Made by a program: the position numbers and the translations under genes. A DNA stretch of 23,302 nt from a virus, in IMG/VR virus record IMGVR_UViG_3300017719_004071, positions 1 to 23,302 of that record; one strand, given 5' to 3'. This document shows positions 14,563 through 22,016 of this stretch, piece after piece. The notes below the pieces were generated by a model. That model was not told where the DNA came from and made no database searches. It saw only the letters and a program-made list of their open reading frames with translations. The first letter of the stretch is position 1. Each line of letters begins with the position of its first letter.

Positions 14563-15043
14563 GAACTCCCATATGAAATACTATTCGAGTCTTTGATGGA
14601 GATTTAACACCGTGAGGTTTTTTAGTGTTTAGCACAACCATTGAATCATATAAAATACTGTCACTATCATTGCCATCATCAAAGTACAATGCACCTGTGT
14701 TTTCTGTAATAGGCACAACAAATGAGCATTTGCTTTTTACATCTGCATGTAAAGGCAACTCTCCACCTTCTAGAACTTTAAAGAAATTGCATCTAAATTC
14801 TTTTGGTCTTATCCCAAACTGGTTCCAAATACTTTTAATAAATCTTAACAATTTCCTATCAAAGTTTTTAATTTCTTGTACGTAAAATTTATTCATGTTT
14901 TTTCCACCAGTAGCATCACTCACGTATTCTGAATACAATTGATTACTATCTTCCCATTCGTCATTGAAGTAGTCATCGAAAAACTCAGGTTCTACTTTGT
15001 AATCTGTTTCAATAAAAAAGTTTTTGTGCCAAGTTTTATTCAT
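14534..15043 (-). CDS. putative 2OG-Fe(II) oxygenase
   Basis: 169 residues with a complete dioxygenase signature: 'ELPLHADVKSKCSFVVPI' contains His99-Ala-Asp101; 'GALYFDDG' is a core strand; 'MVVLNTKKPHGVKSPSKTRIVFHMGV' (about 135-160) holds His144 and the 2-oxoglutarate Arg153. The short N-terminal region has no known domain. It resembles small prolyl/aspartyl hydroxylase-like enzymes of marine phages; the substrate is unknown. AAAGGA lies six bases before the ATG. It overlaps the upstream gene by eight bases and the methyltransferase by 29. Confidence 0.8.
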   Translation of the reverse strand: MNKTWHKNFFIETDYKVEPEFFDDYFNDEWEDSNQLYSEYVSDATGGKNMNKFYVQEIKNFDRKLLRFIKSIWNQFGIRPKEFRCNFFKVLEGGELPLHADVKSKCSFVVPITENTGALYFDDGNDSDSILYDSMVVLNTKKPHGVKSPSKTRIVFHMGVHDVGFEKLL

Positions 15044-15842
15044 CTAAATCCTTTTGACCATCTACAGAAACAATTATATGAGATCTAGCAGTGGTGCCTT
15101 TGTTCCATGCACTGTGTCTTAATCCTTGATTCAAAAACCAACAAGATCCTGGTTCCATTGTTTGATATACTTTTTCTCCGTCTACCACACAATAAAAACC
15201 ACAATCTTTGTTTGTTGTAATGGGTATGTGAAATCTAATAGAATAATCTGTGTTGTAATCAATGTGTTCTGCCACATAAGCACCTGGATCCATTATGGCA
15301 ATCCTAGCACGTGTTGTTTCTGATTTAAATGATGTAACAACTTCTTCTAAATAAGTTCCTTTAACCCAGTCTTTTATTTTGTTGTAGTGTCTTTCATCTA
15401 ATCTGTTTTTAGGTATTTTTTTATCATACACTCTATCTTCCATATCTGGATTGTATTGACAAAGGGCAATTTGTTTGTATGGAGACCCGTTGACCTCAAA
15501 TCTACCATCATCATCTTTTTGTATGTAATTTTCAAATGGCTTCACATAGTTTCTATAATCCCACGCCATTCTTTTTCCACCTAAACCTTTTCTAAACTCA
15601 GATTCTTCAACATCGTTGTCTTGTAAAAATTTATAAGCATCTTCAATAGAGTCAAATTTTAAGCCAAATGCTTTTTGCAGTTTAGGAGATTTACCTCCTA
15701 CAAGTTCACCATAGCCGTCTTTCGCTTTTAAATCGTCCACTTCTACTGGCATTTGTTGTACCACTTCAATAATTTTATCTACATCAAAAGTTATGTCTAA
15801 CTTTTTAAATGGTGGTAAATCATGTCTCTTTTTTAATGTCAT
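15036..15842 (-). CDS. putative aspartyl/asparaginyl hydroxylase-like dioxygenase
   Basis: 268 residues from ATG at 15842. A longer frame begins with GTG at 15905, but the shorter start has AAAGGA five to six bases upstream and reduces the overlap with the preceding gene from 86 to 23 bases. The C-terminal cupin reads 'VAEHIDYNTDYSIRFHIPI' (His193, Asp195), 'PGSCWFLNQGLRHSAWN' (His243) and 'ARSHIIVSV' (Arg253), a full Fe(II)/2-oxoglutarate site. The N-terminal 160 residues are unassigned and may bind substrate. This is the best-conserved hydroxylase of the operon. Substrate unknown. Confidence 0.82.
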   Translation of the reverse strand: MTLKKRHDLPPFKKLDITFDVDKIIEVVQQMPVEVDDLKAKDGYGELVGGKSPKLQKAFGLKFDSIEDAYKFLQDNDVEESEFRKGLGGKRMAWDYRNYVKPFENYIQKDDDGRFEVNGSPYKQIALCQYNPDMEDRVYDKKIPKNRLDERHYNKIKDWVKGTYLEEVVTSFKSETTRARIAIMDPGAYVAEHIDYNTDYSIRFHIPITTNKDCGFYCVVDGEKVYQTMEPGSCWFLNQGLRHSAWNKGTTARSHIIVSVDGQKDLDE

Positions 15843-16404
15843 GTATTCCTTTGTATTGCCAGCATCTTGGGTTTTCTTTTCTACAAACAAGAACTTTGTC
15901 ATCACTAAACTGCCACGTTGTTCCTGTTTTCTTTTCTATTTCTAAAAATAATTTCTTCATGTACAATCTATTTCTACATCTACTGATGAATGCTTTTGTA
16001 AAACCTAATTTTGTTGCAATTTCCAATTGGTGATTTATTGTTGCCAACAAGTGTGGTCTTACAATATCTCTCCCAGGTTTTCTTAAACTTGCATCTTCCC
16101 AGTATCTATTCAAAATTCTTACTTCACCTTTTTCATAGTATTCCGGACGGTGCCAAACAGAACTAAAACCTAGCACTGCTTCATCTTTAAGCAACACAGT
16201 GATACATTCAAAGTCTGACCAATTAATAGTAACATAATCTTCTTTTTGTTCTAAATCATCAAAAGAAATTTGTTTTAATTTTTCTATGATGTCTGGTCTG
16301 TCTTCAGGCTTGAACGTTAAAACATCACACTCTGAATTTTTACTTTCGTAATTACTGTGGCCAGGTGTCAACATCGTTCCAAAACTCTTTGTTCTTTTTT
16401 CCAT
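15820..16404 (-). CDS. possible GNAT-type N-acetyltransferase
   Basis: 194 residues. 'YVTINWSDFECITVLLKDEAVLGFSSVWHRPEYY' (about 57-90; key Gly in Val-Leu-Gly-Phe) looks like the central GNAT strands, and 'RILNRYWEDASLRKPG' followed by a helix with 'HQLEIATKLGFTKAFISR' fits the acetyl-CoA-binding helix and beta-5. The classic Arg/Gln-x-x-Gly-x-Gly/Ala loop is not clean, so the call is tentative. Two starts are possible: ATG at 16404 (53-base overlap) and ATG at 16374 (23-base overlap); neither has a good ribosome binding site. It sits between two dioxygenase genes and may acylate the same substrate. Confidence 0.5.
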   Translation of the reverse strand: MEKRTKSFGTMLTPGHSNYESKNSECDVLTFKPEDRPDIIEKLKQISFDDLEQKEDYVTINWSDFECITVLLKDEAVLGFSSVWHRPEYYEKGEVRILNRYWEDASLRKPGRDIVRPHLLATINHQLEIATKLGFTKAFISRCRNRLYMKKLFLEIEKKTGTTWQFSDDKVLVCRKENPRCWQYKGIHDIKKET

Positions 16405-16927
16405 GTACTAATAAATGCACTCTTTCTTCATCTGAGTTGTTTTCTACATAGTGTTCATAATGTATATTCAACACAACACTCATACCAGGTTTATATTTTA
16501 TTTCTTTATTGTTTAAAATAAATTTGTTTCCTTCTGGATACGTAATACTTATGTTGAGCGGTTCAAGCCAATTTCTTTCTGGAACATCTATGTGTTTTGT
16601 GATATATCCTTTTGGTTTAATTACTAAAAATCTAACATCATCAATCCGTGAATATGGTAAAGTGTTAACCCATTTCAAAGTGCCTTGACATTTTTTCCCT
16701 ACTTCAGTAACAAAAGGTTTTTCTCCCTTCTGTCTATATTCCCAATGACTGTTTGTCTTGTCTGACCCAAAACCAAACAAAGTCACTGCGTACCAATCCT
16801 TGTGTCCGTCTTCTGGTCTATGATTAATCAGTGTGTCTTTTATTTCTTTGTACTCACGTAAAATTGCGTTGGTTGGAACAACGAACTTCATCTCTACCCA
16901 TTCTACACTGCTGTCTCGATTAAACAT
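16352..16927 (-). CDS. putative Asp-hydroxylase-like dioxygenase
   Basis: 191 residues from ATG at 16927, which has TAAGG seven bases upstream and overlaps the desaturase gene by only eight bases; a longer frame to 16984 exists but its extra residues copy an alternate frame of the desaturase. The core is 'GYITKHIDVPERNW' (His112, Asp114), 'KYKPGMSVVLNIHYEHYV' (His156 or His159) and 'EERVHLLVHG' (Arg169), an aspartyl-hydroxylase-like cupin with its iron and 2-oxoglutarate residues in place. It also has an 'FGFGSDKTNSHWEY' segment that may shape the substrate site. Substrate unknown. Confidence 0.75.
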   Translation of the reverse strand: MFNRDSSVEWVEMKFVVPTNAILREYKEIKDTLINHRPEDGHKDWYAVTLFGFGSDKTNSHWEYRQKGEKPFVTEVGKKCQGTLKWVNTLPYSRIDDVRFLVIKPKGYITKHIDVPERNWLEPLNISITYPEGNKFILNNKEIKYKPGMSVVLNIHYEHYVENNSDEERVHLLVHGKKNKEFWNDVDTWPQ

Positions 16928-17495
16928 TTGATGCCTTAGGATTGTAATTGTGATGATCTTTATGATTGCCTTCAAAAGGTGCAATCAAGTTTATTAACAA
17001 ATTATTGGCTGGTCCTTGTGCATCATGTCCATAAAAATTAAGCACTCCAAAACCAATGTAAGATAATATTAATATCATTGAATTAATGATCAAAGCATTG
17101 ACACCAAAAATTAAAAAAGTAATCATCCAATGACTTGCAAAAATATATTTTCCATATTTGTGGAAAAACATGATTCTTGGGTTACGTATCAAGTCAATTA
17201 AAAATTTTCTTGGAATAGATTTTACTTTCCAAAGACTGAACAGCACAACATACCAAGGATGATTTTTTGGACTATGAGGATCATTTTCTGTGTCGGCATA
17301 AGCATGGTGCATTCTGTGAACACCTGCCCAAGTCAATAAACTTCTTCCCCCACACAGTAAACCAAAATACAAATAGATGATTTCTAATACAGGGTGCTGT
17401 TGTTTTCCGCCGTGGGCAAAGTATCTATGGTACCCCCAAGTGATGCCAATAGCCGCCAAAATCCAGTATAAGATATATCCATATAATAAAATCAT
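16920..17495 (-). CDS. compact delta-9-type fatty acid desaturase
   Basis: 191 residues with all three histidine boxes of membrane acyl desaturases: His-Arg-Tyr-Phe-Ala-His (23-28), His-Arg-Met-His-His (60-64) and His-Lys-Asp-His-His (178-182). They bind the di-iron centre that inserts a double bond into an acyl chain. 'TWGYHRYFAHGG' and 'HHAYADTENDPHSP' are characteristic of the stearoyl-CoA desaturase-type family. Hydrophobic stretches at 1-20, 38-58, 80-90 and 120-155 would span the membrane. At 191 residues it is much shorter than typical enzymes (about 260-380), lacking the first transmembrane hairpin and the C-terminal tail. It is the first gene of the reverse operon and may alter membrane lipids during infection. 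Confidence 0.85.
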   Translation of the reverse strand: MILLYGYILYWILAAIGITWGYHRYFAHGGKQQHPVLEIIYLYFGLLCGGRSLLTWAGVHRMHHAYADTENDPHSPKNHPWYVVLFSLWKVKSIPRKFLIDLIRNPRIMFFHKYGKYIFASHWMITFLIFGVNALIINSMILILSYIGFGVLNFYGHDAQGPANNLLINLIAPFEGNHKDHHNYNPKASNV

Positions 17496-17521
17496 AAATT
17501 AAAATGTATTAAATACAACTA

Positions 17522-17529
17522 TATTTATC
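17522..17529 (-). promoter_or_regulatory. late-type promoter motif (GATAAATA) on reverse strand
   Basis: Reading the reverse strand, GATAAATA lies 26 bases before the desaturase ATG (17495). It matches the T4 late core at seven of eight bases and is the only such motif seen in front of the seven-gene operon, suggesting late expression of the whole set. No Shine-Dalgarno site precedes the desaturase. Confidence 0.5.
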
Positions 17530-17561
17530 AGGGTTAAATCGCTCTAGGAAAAATTAAGAAT

Positions 17562-18464
17562 ATGAATAAGAAACCTACTACACCTTTTGAATTGCCACGT
17601 TTTAGTGCGGAGAAAAACACGCAAGTAAAACATCTTTTTTACAATTGGGATCAAGAACAAGAAGTGATTCGCGAGATGCAAAAGTGTCAACGTAATTGGG
17701 ACTACTCAAAAGAAGTGCCACCAGAAATCATTGACTACCTATTATGGCACTGCACCAACTCACCATCAAAACAATTTGAGGCATATTATGATGTGTATTG
17801 GACAGCAGACAGAAAAGTTATAAAAGAAATATCAAAATACACATGGGGCCATACTCATTTTAGAACTCCGCCAGCCACTTGGAGAAACACTCAGGCAAAT
17901 GCAAACCTTTACATATTGTTTGTTGCCAAAGAACCTGAAACACAATTGAATTGTAAAAGTGATGGTACTTTAAAATCAAATAAATCTCCTGCACGTTGGG
18001 AAAATGCTTATGTCAGCATTGGTATTGCAATGGGGCTAGTGATGAGAGCCGCTAGGAGTATGGGACTTGCAACAGGCTGTAACAAAAGTCACAATGATTT
18101 AGATGGAAATGACTTTTGGGAGAAAAAATTAGGAATACTAGAAGAAGTAAAAGCAGGCACAAAGCAAATTGCATATGGCATAGGTATAGGTTTCCCGCAG
18201 GAAGGAAGACCACGTTGGGAGGCTGATGATCCTGAAATAATGATTGGTGCAGGAAATGGCAGTAGAAACACAACACGTGATGATTTGCCTACACACCCAA
18301 GGACGGGTAAGGAATTACGCAAAGTAAAAATTGTAAACATAAACATACATGGTGGACAAAAAGTTGCAGACCCTTATGGTGACCTGCATGAGATTCCTAA
18401 AAAGCACGAAAGCAAGATTAATAGTTTTAGAAATAGAATTATAAACGTCACCGAAATTAAATAA
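17562..18464 (+). CDS. nitroreductase-like flavoprotein
   Basis: 300 residues. 'CTNSPSKQFEAYYDVYWT' (64-81) looks like the N-terminal nitroreductase element that contacts FMN phosphate, and 'NAYVSIGIAMGLVMRAARSMGLATG' (about 148-172; key Gly-x-Ala-x-Gly and Ala-Ala-x-x-x-Gly-Leu) is the long dimer helix of the family. 'IAYGIGIGFPQEGRPRW' (about 208-224) is the strand before the C-terminal arm. These enzymes reduce nitro groups, quinones, flavins or enones with NAD(P)H. In this island it might act on a biosynthetic intermediate; substrate unknown. Only a weak AGGA site lies about twelve bases before the ATG. Confidence 0.7.
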   Translation: MNKKPTTPFELPRFSAEKNTQVKHLFYNWDQEQEVIREMQKCQRNWDYSKEVPPEIIDYLLWHCTNSPSKQFEAYYDVYWTADRKVIKEISKYTWGHTHFRTPPATWRNTQANANLYILFVAKEPETQLNCKSDGTLKSNKSPARWENAYVSIGIAMGLVMRAARSMGLATGCNKSHNDLDGNDFWEKKLGILEEVKAGTKQIAYGIGIGFPQEGRPRWEADDPEIMIGAGNGSRNTTRDDLPTHPRTGKELRKVKIVNINIHGGQKVADPYGDLHEIPKKHESKINSFRNRIINVTEIK

Positions 18465-19324
18465 TGATTAATATTGTTGTATCCAGCAAACCTGTCGACG
18501 GTTTATTCTATTACAGTTACGAATATTGCACTTTGCTTAATGATGCAGGCATTGACGCTAGAGTTGTTGTGATTACACATAGAAAATTCACTAGAGAAGA
18601 TTATATTCAGGTAATCAATAACAAATACATTCACTGCAACAACATTGTGTTTGAAGACATCACAGTAGACAACAAAGATGTAACATTTATACTGGGCAGA
18701 AGCATGATGACATTGGCTTGGCAAGATTATGACCAATGCACAACATTACAACAAGAAATTTTACGTAAATTATTTGCTGATAAAGTTATATCAGTGTATT
18801 CAGAAAATCATCCTACAAAATATCCGTTGGCTGTGGAGTTTTTTGCACCAAAACGCATTGTAGATTTGTGTGATACAGAAGTCTATCTAAAAGGTGTGGG
18901 CAAACACTTCGAGAAAACTATTAACTTTGATATCTACAAGCCACACGTAGATGATATAAAGTTCAAACATTTATTTTTGGGCACCAATCAAAGATACTAT
19001 GCCACTGTTGAAAAAGTAATCAAGGATTATCCGGATCATGGCATATTGACATATGAAGCAGACTATGTTAATATGGAAAATAACAATGTATTTGTGCCTG
19101 TTGACAACATTATGAGTATGTTTGAAACATATGTGTACACCAAAGACACATTTGACCCTGCTCCTAGAATATTTCAAGAGTGCAAACACTTTGGAAAAGA
19201 AGTAATTTATATGAGAGACAAATCAATTCATGATGGCGGCAGTGTGTATTGGACAAGAGAGATTGCAAAACCAAACATAGCACCCATATTAGAAGCAATG
19301 GAAGAATTAAATGATACCGTATGA
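18464..19324 (+). CDS. possible glycosyltransferase-like protein (GT-B-like)
   Basis: 286 residues. It opens with 'INIVVSSKPVDGLFYYSYEY', a Rossmann-type strand and loop, and ends with 'FDPAPRIFQECKHFGKEVIYM' (about 238-258) where 'PAPRIFQE' resembles the nucleotide-sugar-binding 'E' segment of some GT-B glycosyltransferases. Motifs are loose, so the family is not certain. The ATG overlaps the nitroreductase stop by one base (TAATG), and the next gene overlaps by 14 bases, so it belongs to the same transcript as a sugar-type aminotransferase. That context favours a glycan role. Confidence 0.5.
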   Translation: MINIVVSSKPVDGLFYYSYEYCTLLNDAGIDARVVVITHRKFTREDYIQVINNKYIHCNNIVFEDITVDNKDVTFILGRSMMTLAWQDYDQCTTLQQEILRKLFADKVISVYSENHPTKYPLAVEFFAPKRIVDLCDTEVYLKGVGKHFEKTINFDIYKPHVDDIKFKHLFLGTNQRYYATVEKVIKDYPDHGILTYEADYVNMENNNVFVPVDNIMSMFETYVYTKDTFDPAPRIFQECKHFGKEVIYMRDKSIHDGGSVYWTREIAKPNIAPILEAMEELNDTV

Positions 19325-20399
19325 AGGTTGGGATAGAGAATATCAACAAAACAAAGATGCATATCTTAAATTGTTTGATGATTTTATGTCGCAAAGCAAC
19401 TATGAGAACTGCGAACAGTTTGAAAAAGAGTTTGCAGAACTGATAGGAAGAAAATATGCAGTCAGTGTTGCCAATGCCACCGATGCATTACATTTTTCAT
19501 TAAAGAGTAGGAATATAGGTCCAGGTGATGAGGTATTAGTGACAGACTTCAGTTGGATATCCACATCATCATGCATTAGCATGGTTGGAGCAACTCCTGT
19601 TTTTTGTGATATAGATGCAGACACTTGTCATATTTCATTAGACAGTATAAAACGTATGACCACACCCAACACAAAGGCGTTGATATACACGCATCTGTTT
19701 GGCAACATGAGTGATACTACTGATATTGAACAACATTGCAAAGACAATGGCATAATGTTTGTGGAAGATGCGGCACAAAGTTTAGGTTCACGCATCAACA
19801 ACCGTAAAGCAGGCTCTATTGGCGATTGCAGTTCATTTAGTTTTAACACAAACAAAGTTATATCCGGAATAAATGGTGGTGGAATATTTTTAACAGACGA
19901 TGAACAATTGGCAAACACAGTTAAAAAATTAAGACGTCATGGAAAAGGCAAGGATTATGAAATGCTTGGATACAATTCAAGAATGTATGTGCTGAATGCA
20001 CAAATAATTCAATTGCGTTTAAAAAATTTAACACGTGATAGGCAAATAAGAGAGCAAAATGCTATGACGTACAACAGTGCTTTTAAAAATTTGCCCATAC
20101 AAACACCAACTGTGCCTTTTAATGTTGAACACAACTGGCACAAATATACAATTAAATTCAAAGACAAAGAAACAAGAAACAAAGTAAAAAATAAACTAAA
20201 TCTTTCTGTGCATTATGAAACTCCACTATCAGAAAATTCTATGTACAATGCATGGAGTATTGATTACGTGAAAGATGATTGCGTAAATTCTAAACAAGTG
20301 GCAGATACAATACTATCTTTGCCTGTCCATGCTTACTTGGAACAAAATGAGATTGCAAATTTAATTAAATACATTAAAGAAGCAATTAATGAAAAATAA
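19311..20399 (+). CDS. DegT/DnrJ/EryC1/StrS-type aminotransferase
   Basis: 362 residues, normal for the family. The PLP site is visible: 'VANATDALHFSL' (about 53-64) binds the phosphate side, 'FVEDAAQSLGS' (150-160) supplies Asp153 for the pyridine nitrogen, and 'SFSFNTNKVISGINGGG' contains Lys182, the PLP-binding lysine, followed by the Gly-rich turn. The family moves amino groups onto keto sugars or related cyclic ketones, giving aminosugars of LPS, capsules or natural products. The start overlaps the preceding gene by 14 bases and the 3' end overlaps the radical SAM gene by 11. Likely substrate: a nucleotide-linked keto sugar. Confidence 0.9.
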   Translation: MIPYEGWDREYQQNKDAYLKLFDDFMSQSNYENCEQFEKEFAELIGRKYAVSVANATDALHFSLKSRNIGPGDEVLVTDFSWISTSSCISMVGATPVFCDIDADTCHISLDSIKRMTTPNTKALIYTHLFGNMSDTTDIEQHCKDNGIMFVEDAAQSLGSRINNRKAGSIGDCSSFSFNTNKVISGINGGGIFLTDDEQLANTVKKLRRHGKGKDYEMLGYNSRMYVLNAQIIQLRLKNLTRDRQIREQNAMTYNSAFKNLPIQTPTVPFNVEHNWHKYTIKFKDKETRNKVKNKLNLSVHYETPLSENSMYNAWSIDYVKDDCVNSKQVADTILSLPVHAYLEQNEIANLIKYIKEAINEK

Positions 20400-21021
20400 A
20401 CATTCAAATTTATTCTGGACAAGGAAAAAAAACGAGTGGGTTAATTTAGATATCACTAACAGATGTCCTCTGTTATGTCCATTGTGCCAAAGACAAAAAC
20501 TCTACACAGACAACAATGAAAAAGTTCCAGGACATGATATGTCATTGGAAGTATTCGACGTAATTACAAATCATTTTCCAAGAGTTGACTTTTGTGGACA
20601 GTACTCAGATCCAATACATCATCCGCAATTTGACAAAATTCTAGATATGTGTAAGAAAAAAAATATAAGAGCAACAATTCATACTGCATCATCTTTTAAA
20701 CCTAAAAAATGGTATGTAAAAATGTTTCAACAATATCCAAATTGTGAGTGGTGCTTTGGCATTGACGGCTTACCTAAAGACAGCAACCAGTATAGAATAA
20801 ATCAGGATGGTGAAAAATTGTTCGAGATAATGCTAGAAGCAAAAAAATATCTCAGATCCACACCAATTTGGCAATACATAGTCTTCAAGTACAATGAAAA
20901 AGATGTAGATACAGCCATGCAAATAGCCAAAGACAATAAAATTTTCTTTCAACTTATAAATTCAAGAAGAACTAGAATTAATTATGAACATTACAAAACC
21001 ACTAAAAAAATATATGTCTAA
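20389..21021 (+). CDS. radical SAM protein, N-terminal part (frameshifted)
   Basis: 210 codons. 'LDITNRCPLLCPLCQRQ' carries Cys26-x3-Cys30-x2-Cys33, the 4Fe-4S motif of radical SAM enzymes. The rest of the barrel follows, with 'FCGQYSDPIHHPQF' in place of the usual Gly-Gly-Glu-Pro. The frame stops at 21019 right after an A7 run at 21004-21010; shifting one base there continues into the overlapping frame ending at 21352, which supplies the missing C-terminal cysteines. Joined, they would give about 320 residues, a normal radical SAM/SPASM size. So this is probably half of one gene, broken by a real mutation, an assembly error or programmed slippage. Reaction unknown. Confidence 0.8.
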   Translation: MKNKHSNLFWTRKKNEWVNLDITNRCPLLCPLCQRQKLYTDNNEKVPGHDMSLEVFDVITNHFPRVDFCGQYSDPIHHPQFDKILDMCKKKNIRATIHTASSFKPKKWYVKMFQQYPNCEWCFGIDGLPKDSNQYRINQDGEKLFEIMLEAKKYLRSTPIWQYIVFKYNEKDVDTAMQIAKDNKIFFQLINSRRTRINYEHYKTTKKIYV

Positions 21022-21352
21022 ACTTGATCCACAATGTATAAAAGGAACAATATCCTTTGCTATAACAAACAGACAAGAACTTCTCCCTTGTTGCTATCTA
21101 GATTCACCAAACAATCTTAATCATCCACTTTTACAAAAATTACTAAAAGTCAGTAAAATAGACACCACGAATACTGTTGACAAAATTTTAAACCATAAAG
21201 AATGGAAAAGATTCTACAAAAATCTTAAAAAAAATATAGCACCGCCAGAATGTCATAGTATATGTGCAAAATTTAAAAAGTCAAAACGTAAACAAAGTTG
21301 GCAAGTTGTTGACCCTGAGACAGGTAAAGTTGTGTTCAAAAATGAATTTTAA
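20984..21352 (+). CDS. C-terminal SPASM-like part of the radical SAM protein (frameshifted)
   Basis: The frame is open from 20960 and has an ATG at 20984, with no convincing ribosome binding site. From 'LDPQCIKG' onward it contains a Cys-Cys pair ('LLPCCYLDS') and Cys-x3-Cys in 'PPECHSICAKF', like the auxiliary iron-sulfur binding C-termini of radical SAM/SPASM enzymes. It has no N-terminal domain of its own. It is best read as the continuation of the preceding frame after a one-base shift at the A7 run, giving about 113 more residues. The 3' end overlaps the convergent SGNH-like gene by four bases. Confidence 0.65.
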   Translation: MNITKPLKKYMSKLDPQCIKGTISFAITNRQELLPCCYLDSPNNLNHPLLQKLLKVSKIDTTNTVDKILNHKEWKRFYKNLKKNIAPPECHSICAKFKKSKRKQSWQVVDPETGKVVFKNEF

Positions 21353-21972
21353 AGTATCAGTTCTAAATGCTTCTGCATAAATTCAGCCATTAATTTTTGC
21401 GATTTTACCCCTGGATGATCATTATCCTTAGCAAAGTCTACATTGCTGAACTTTTTTGATATTAAATTTACCTTATTCCATGCAGGTCTTTTAATTTGAT
21501 ATGGACTAGGATCCCAAGTAAAATGCAAATTTTTAAGTTGTAAAGAATCAAGATGTGCTTTCGCAAGATTTATTTGCACCATGCTGTCATACCAAGCATT
21601 GTGATCAGAATCAAAATGTTCATAGTAGTATGCAGAGTGCAGTCGATTTGCTTCTTTATTGTCTATTTTAGGTCTGGTGATGTCTGATGGTAGCATACGT
21701 AAAACTTTATCTGTGTCAATAAAACAACTTCGACAAAAAGCAGTCCACTGTATTACGACAATGTCGTTTTTTTCAAAATCAGTGTTTAACAATCTGTGCA
21801 AAATTAATTTGTTGCTGGCTCCTCCGTGGGCTCGATTCCAAACCGTAAAGCCTAAATTTTTTGCCAAAACAGACGGCCAAGCATATTCACTCACATTATT
21901 ATCGCCATCTTCTAAATCAGGCAATGCCTGTCCTTGTGTATTACTGCAACCAAAAGCAACTATTCTGTTCAT
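21349..21972 (-). CDS. SGNH-hydrolase-like protein (GCS variant)
   Basis: 207 residues. It begins 'MNRIVAFGCSNTQG', with Gly8-Cys9-Ser10 where SGNH enzymes have Gly-Asp-Ser. 'NRAHGGASNKLI' (about 46-57) resembles block II-III, and 'AKDNDHPGVKSQKLMAE' near the C-terminus gives the Asp-x-x-His pair followed by Pro-Gly, as in block V. Ser, Asp and His are thus available. The family cleaves or transfers acyl groups; the substrate is unknown. It lies alone on the reverse strand inside the sugar-type island, behind a perfect late promoter that ends only five bases before its start codon. Confidence 0.72.
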   Translation of the reverse strand: MNRIVAFGCSNTQGQALPDLEDGDNNVSEYAWPSVLAKNLGFTVWNRAHGGASNKLILHRLLNTDFEKNDIVVIQWTAFCRSCFIDTDKVLRMLPSDITRPKIDNKEANRLHSAYYYEHFDSDHNAWYDSMVQINLAKAHLDSLQLKNLHFTWDPSPYQIKRPAWNKVNLISKKFSNVDFAKDNDHPGVKSQKLMAEFMQKHLELIL

Positions 21973-21977
21973 GATGA

Positions 21978-21985
21978 TATTTATA
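21978..21985 (-). promoter_or_regulatory. perfect T4-type late promoter (TATAAATA) on reverse strand
   Basis: On the reverse strand an exact TATAAATA is followed by five bases and then the ATG at 21972. The expected transcription start falls at the start codon, so the message may be leaderless. A second, forward late-type motif lies 31 bases away (22017-22024). Confidence 0.7.
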
Positions 21986-22016
21986 ACCTAGACAGGCACA
22001 ACCAAAAATTTGTGTC

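Noticed and set aside
15843-15905. N-terminal extension of the dioxygenase gene to GTG at 15905
   Set aside because: Would overlap the upstream gene by 86 bases, whereas ATG at 15842 has a good ribosome site and a 23-base overlap.
16928-16984. N-terminal extension of the dioxygenase gene to 16984
   Set aside because: The extra residues lie over the desaturase C-terminus in another frame; ATG at 16927 has TAAGG at proper distance.
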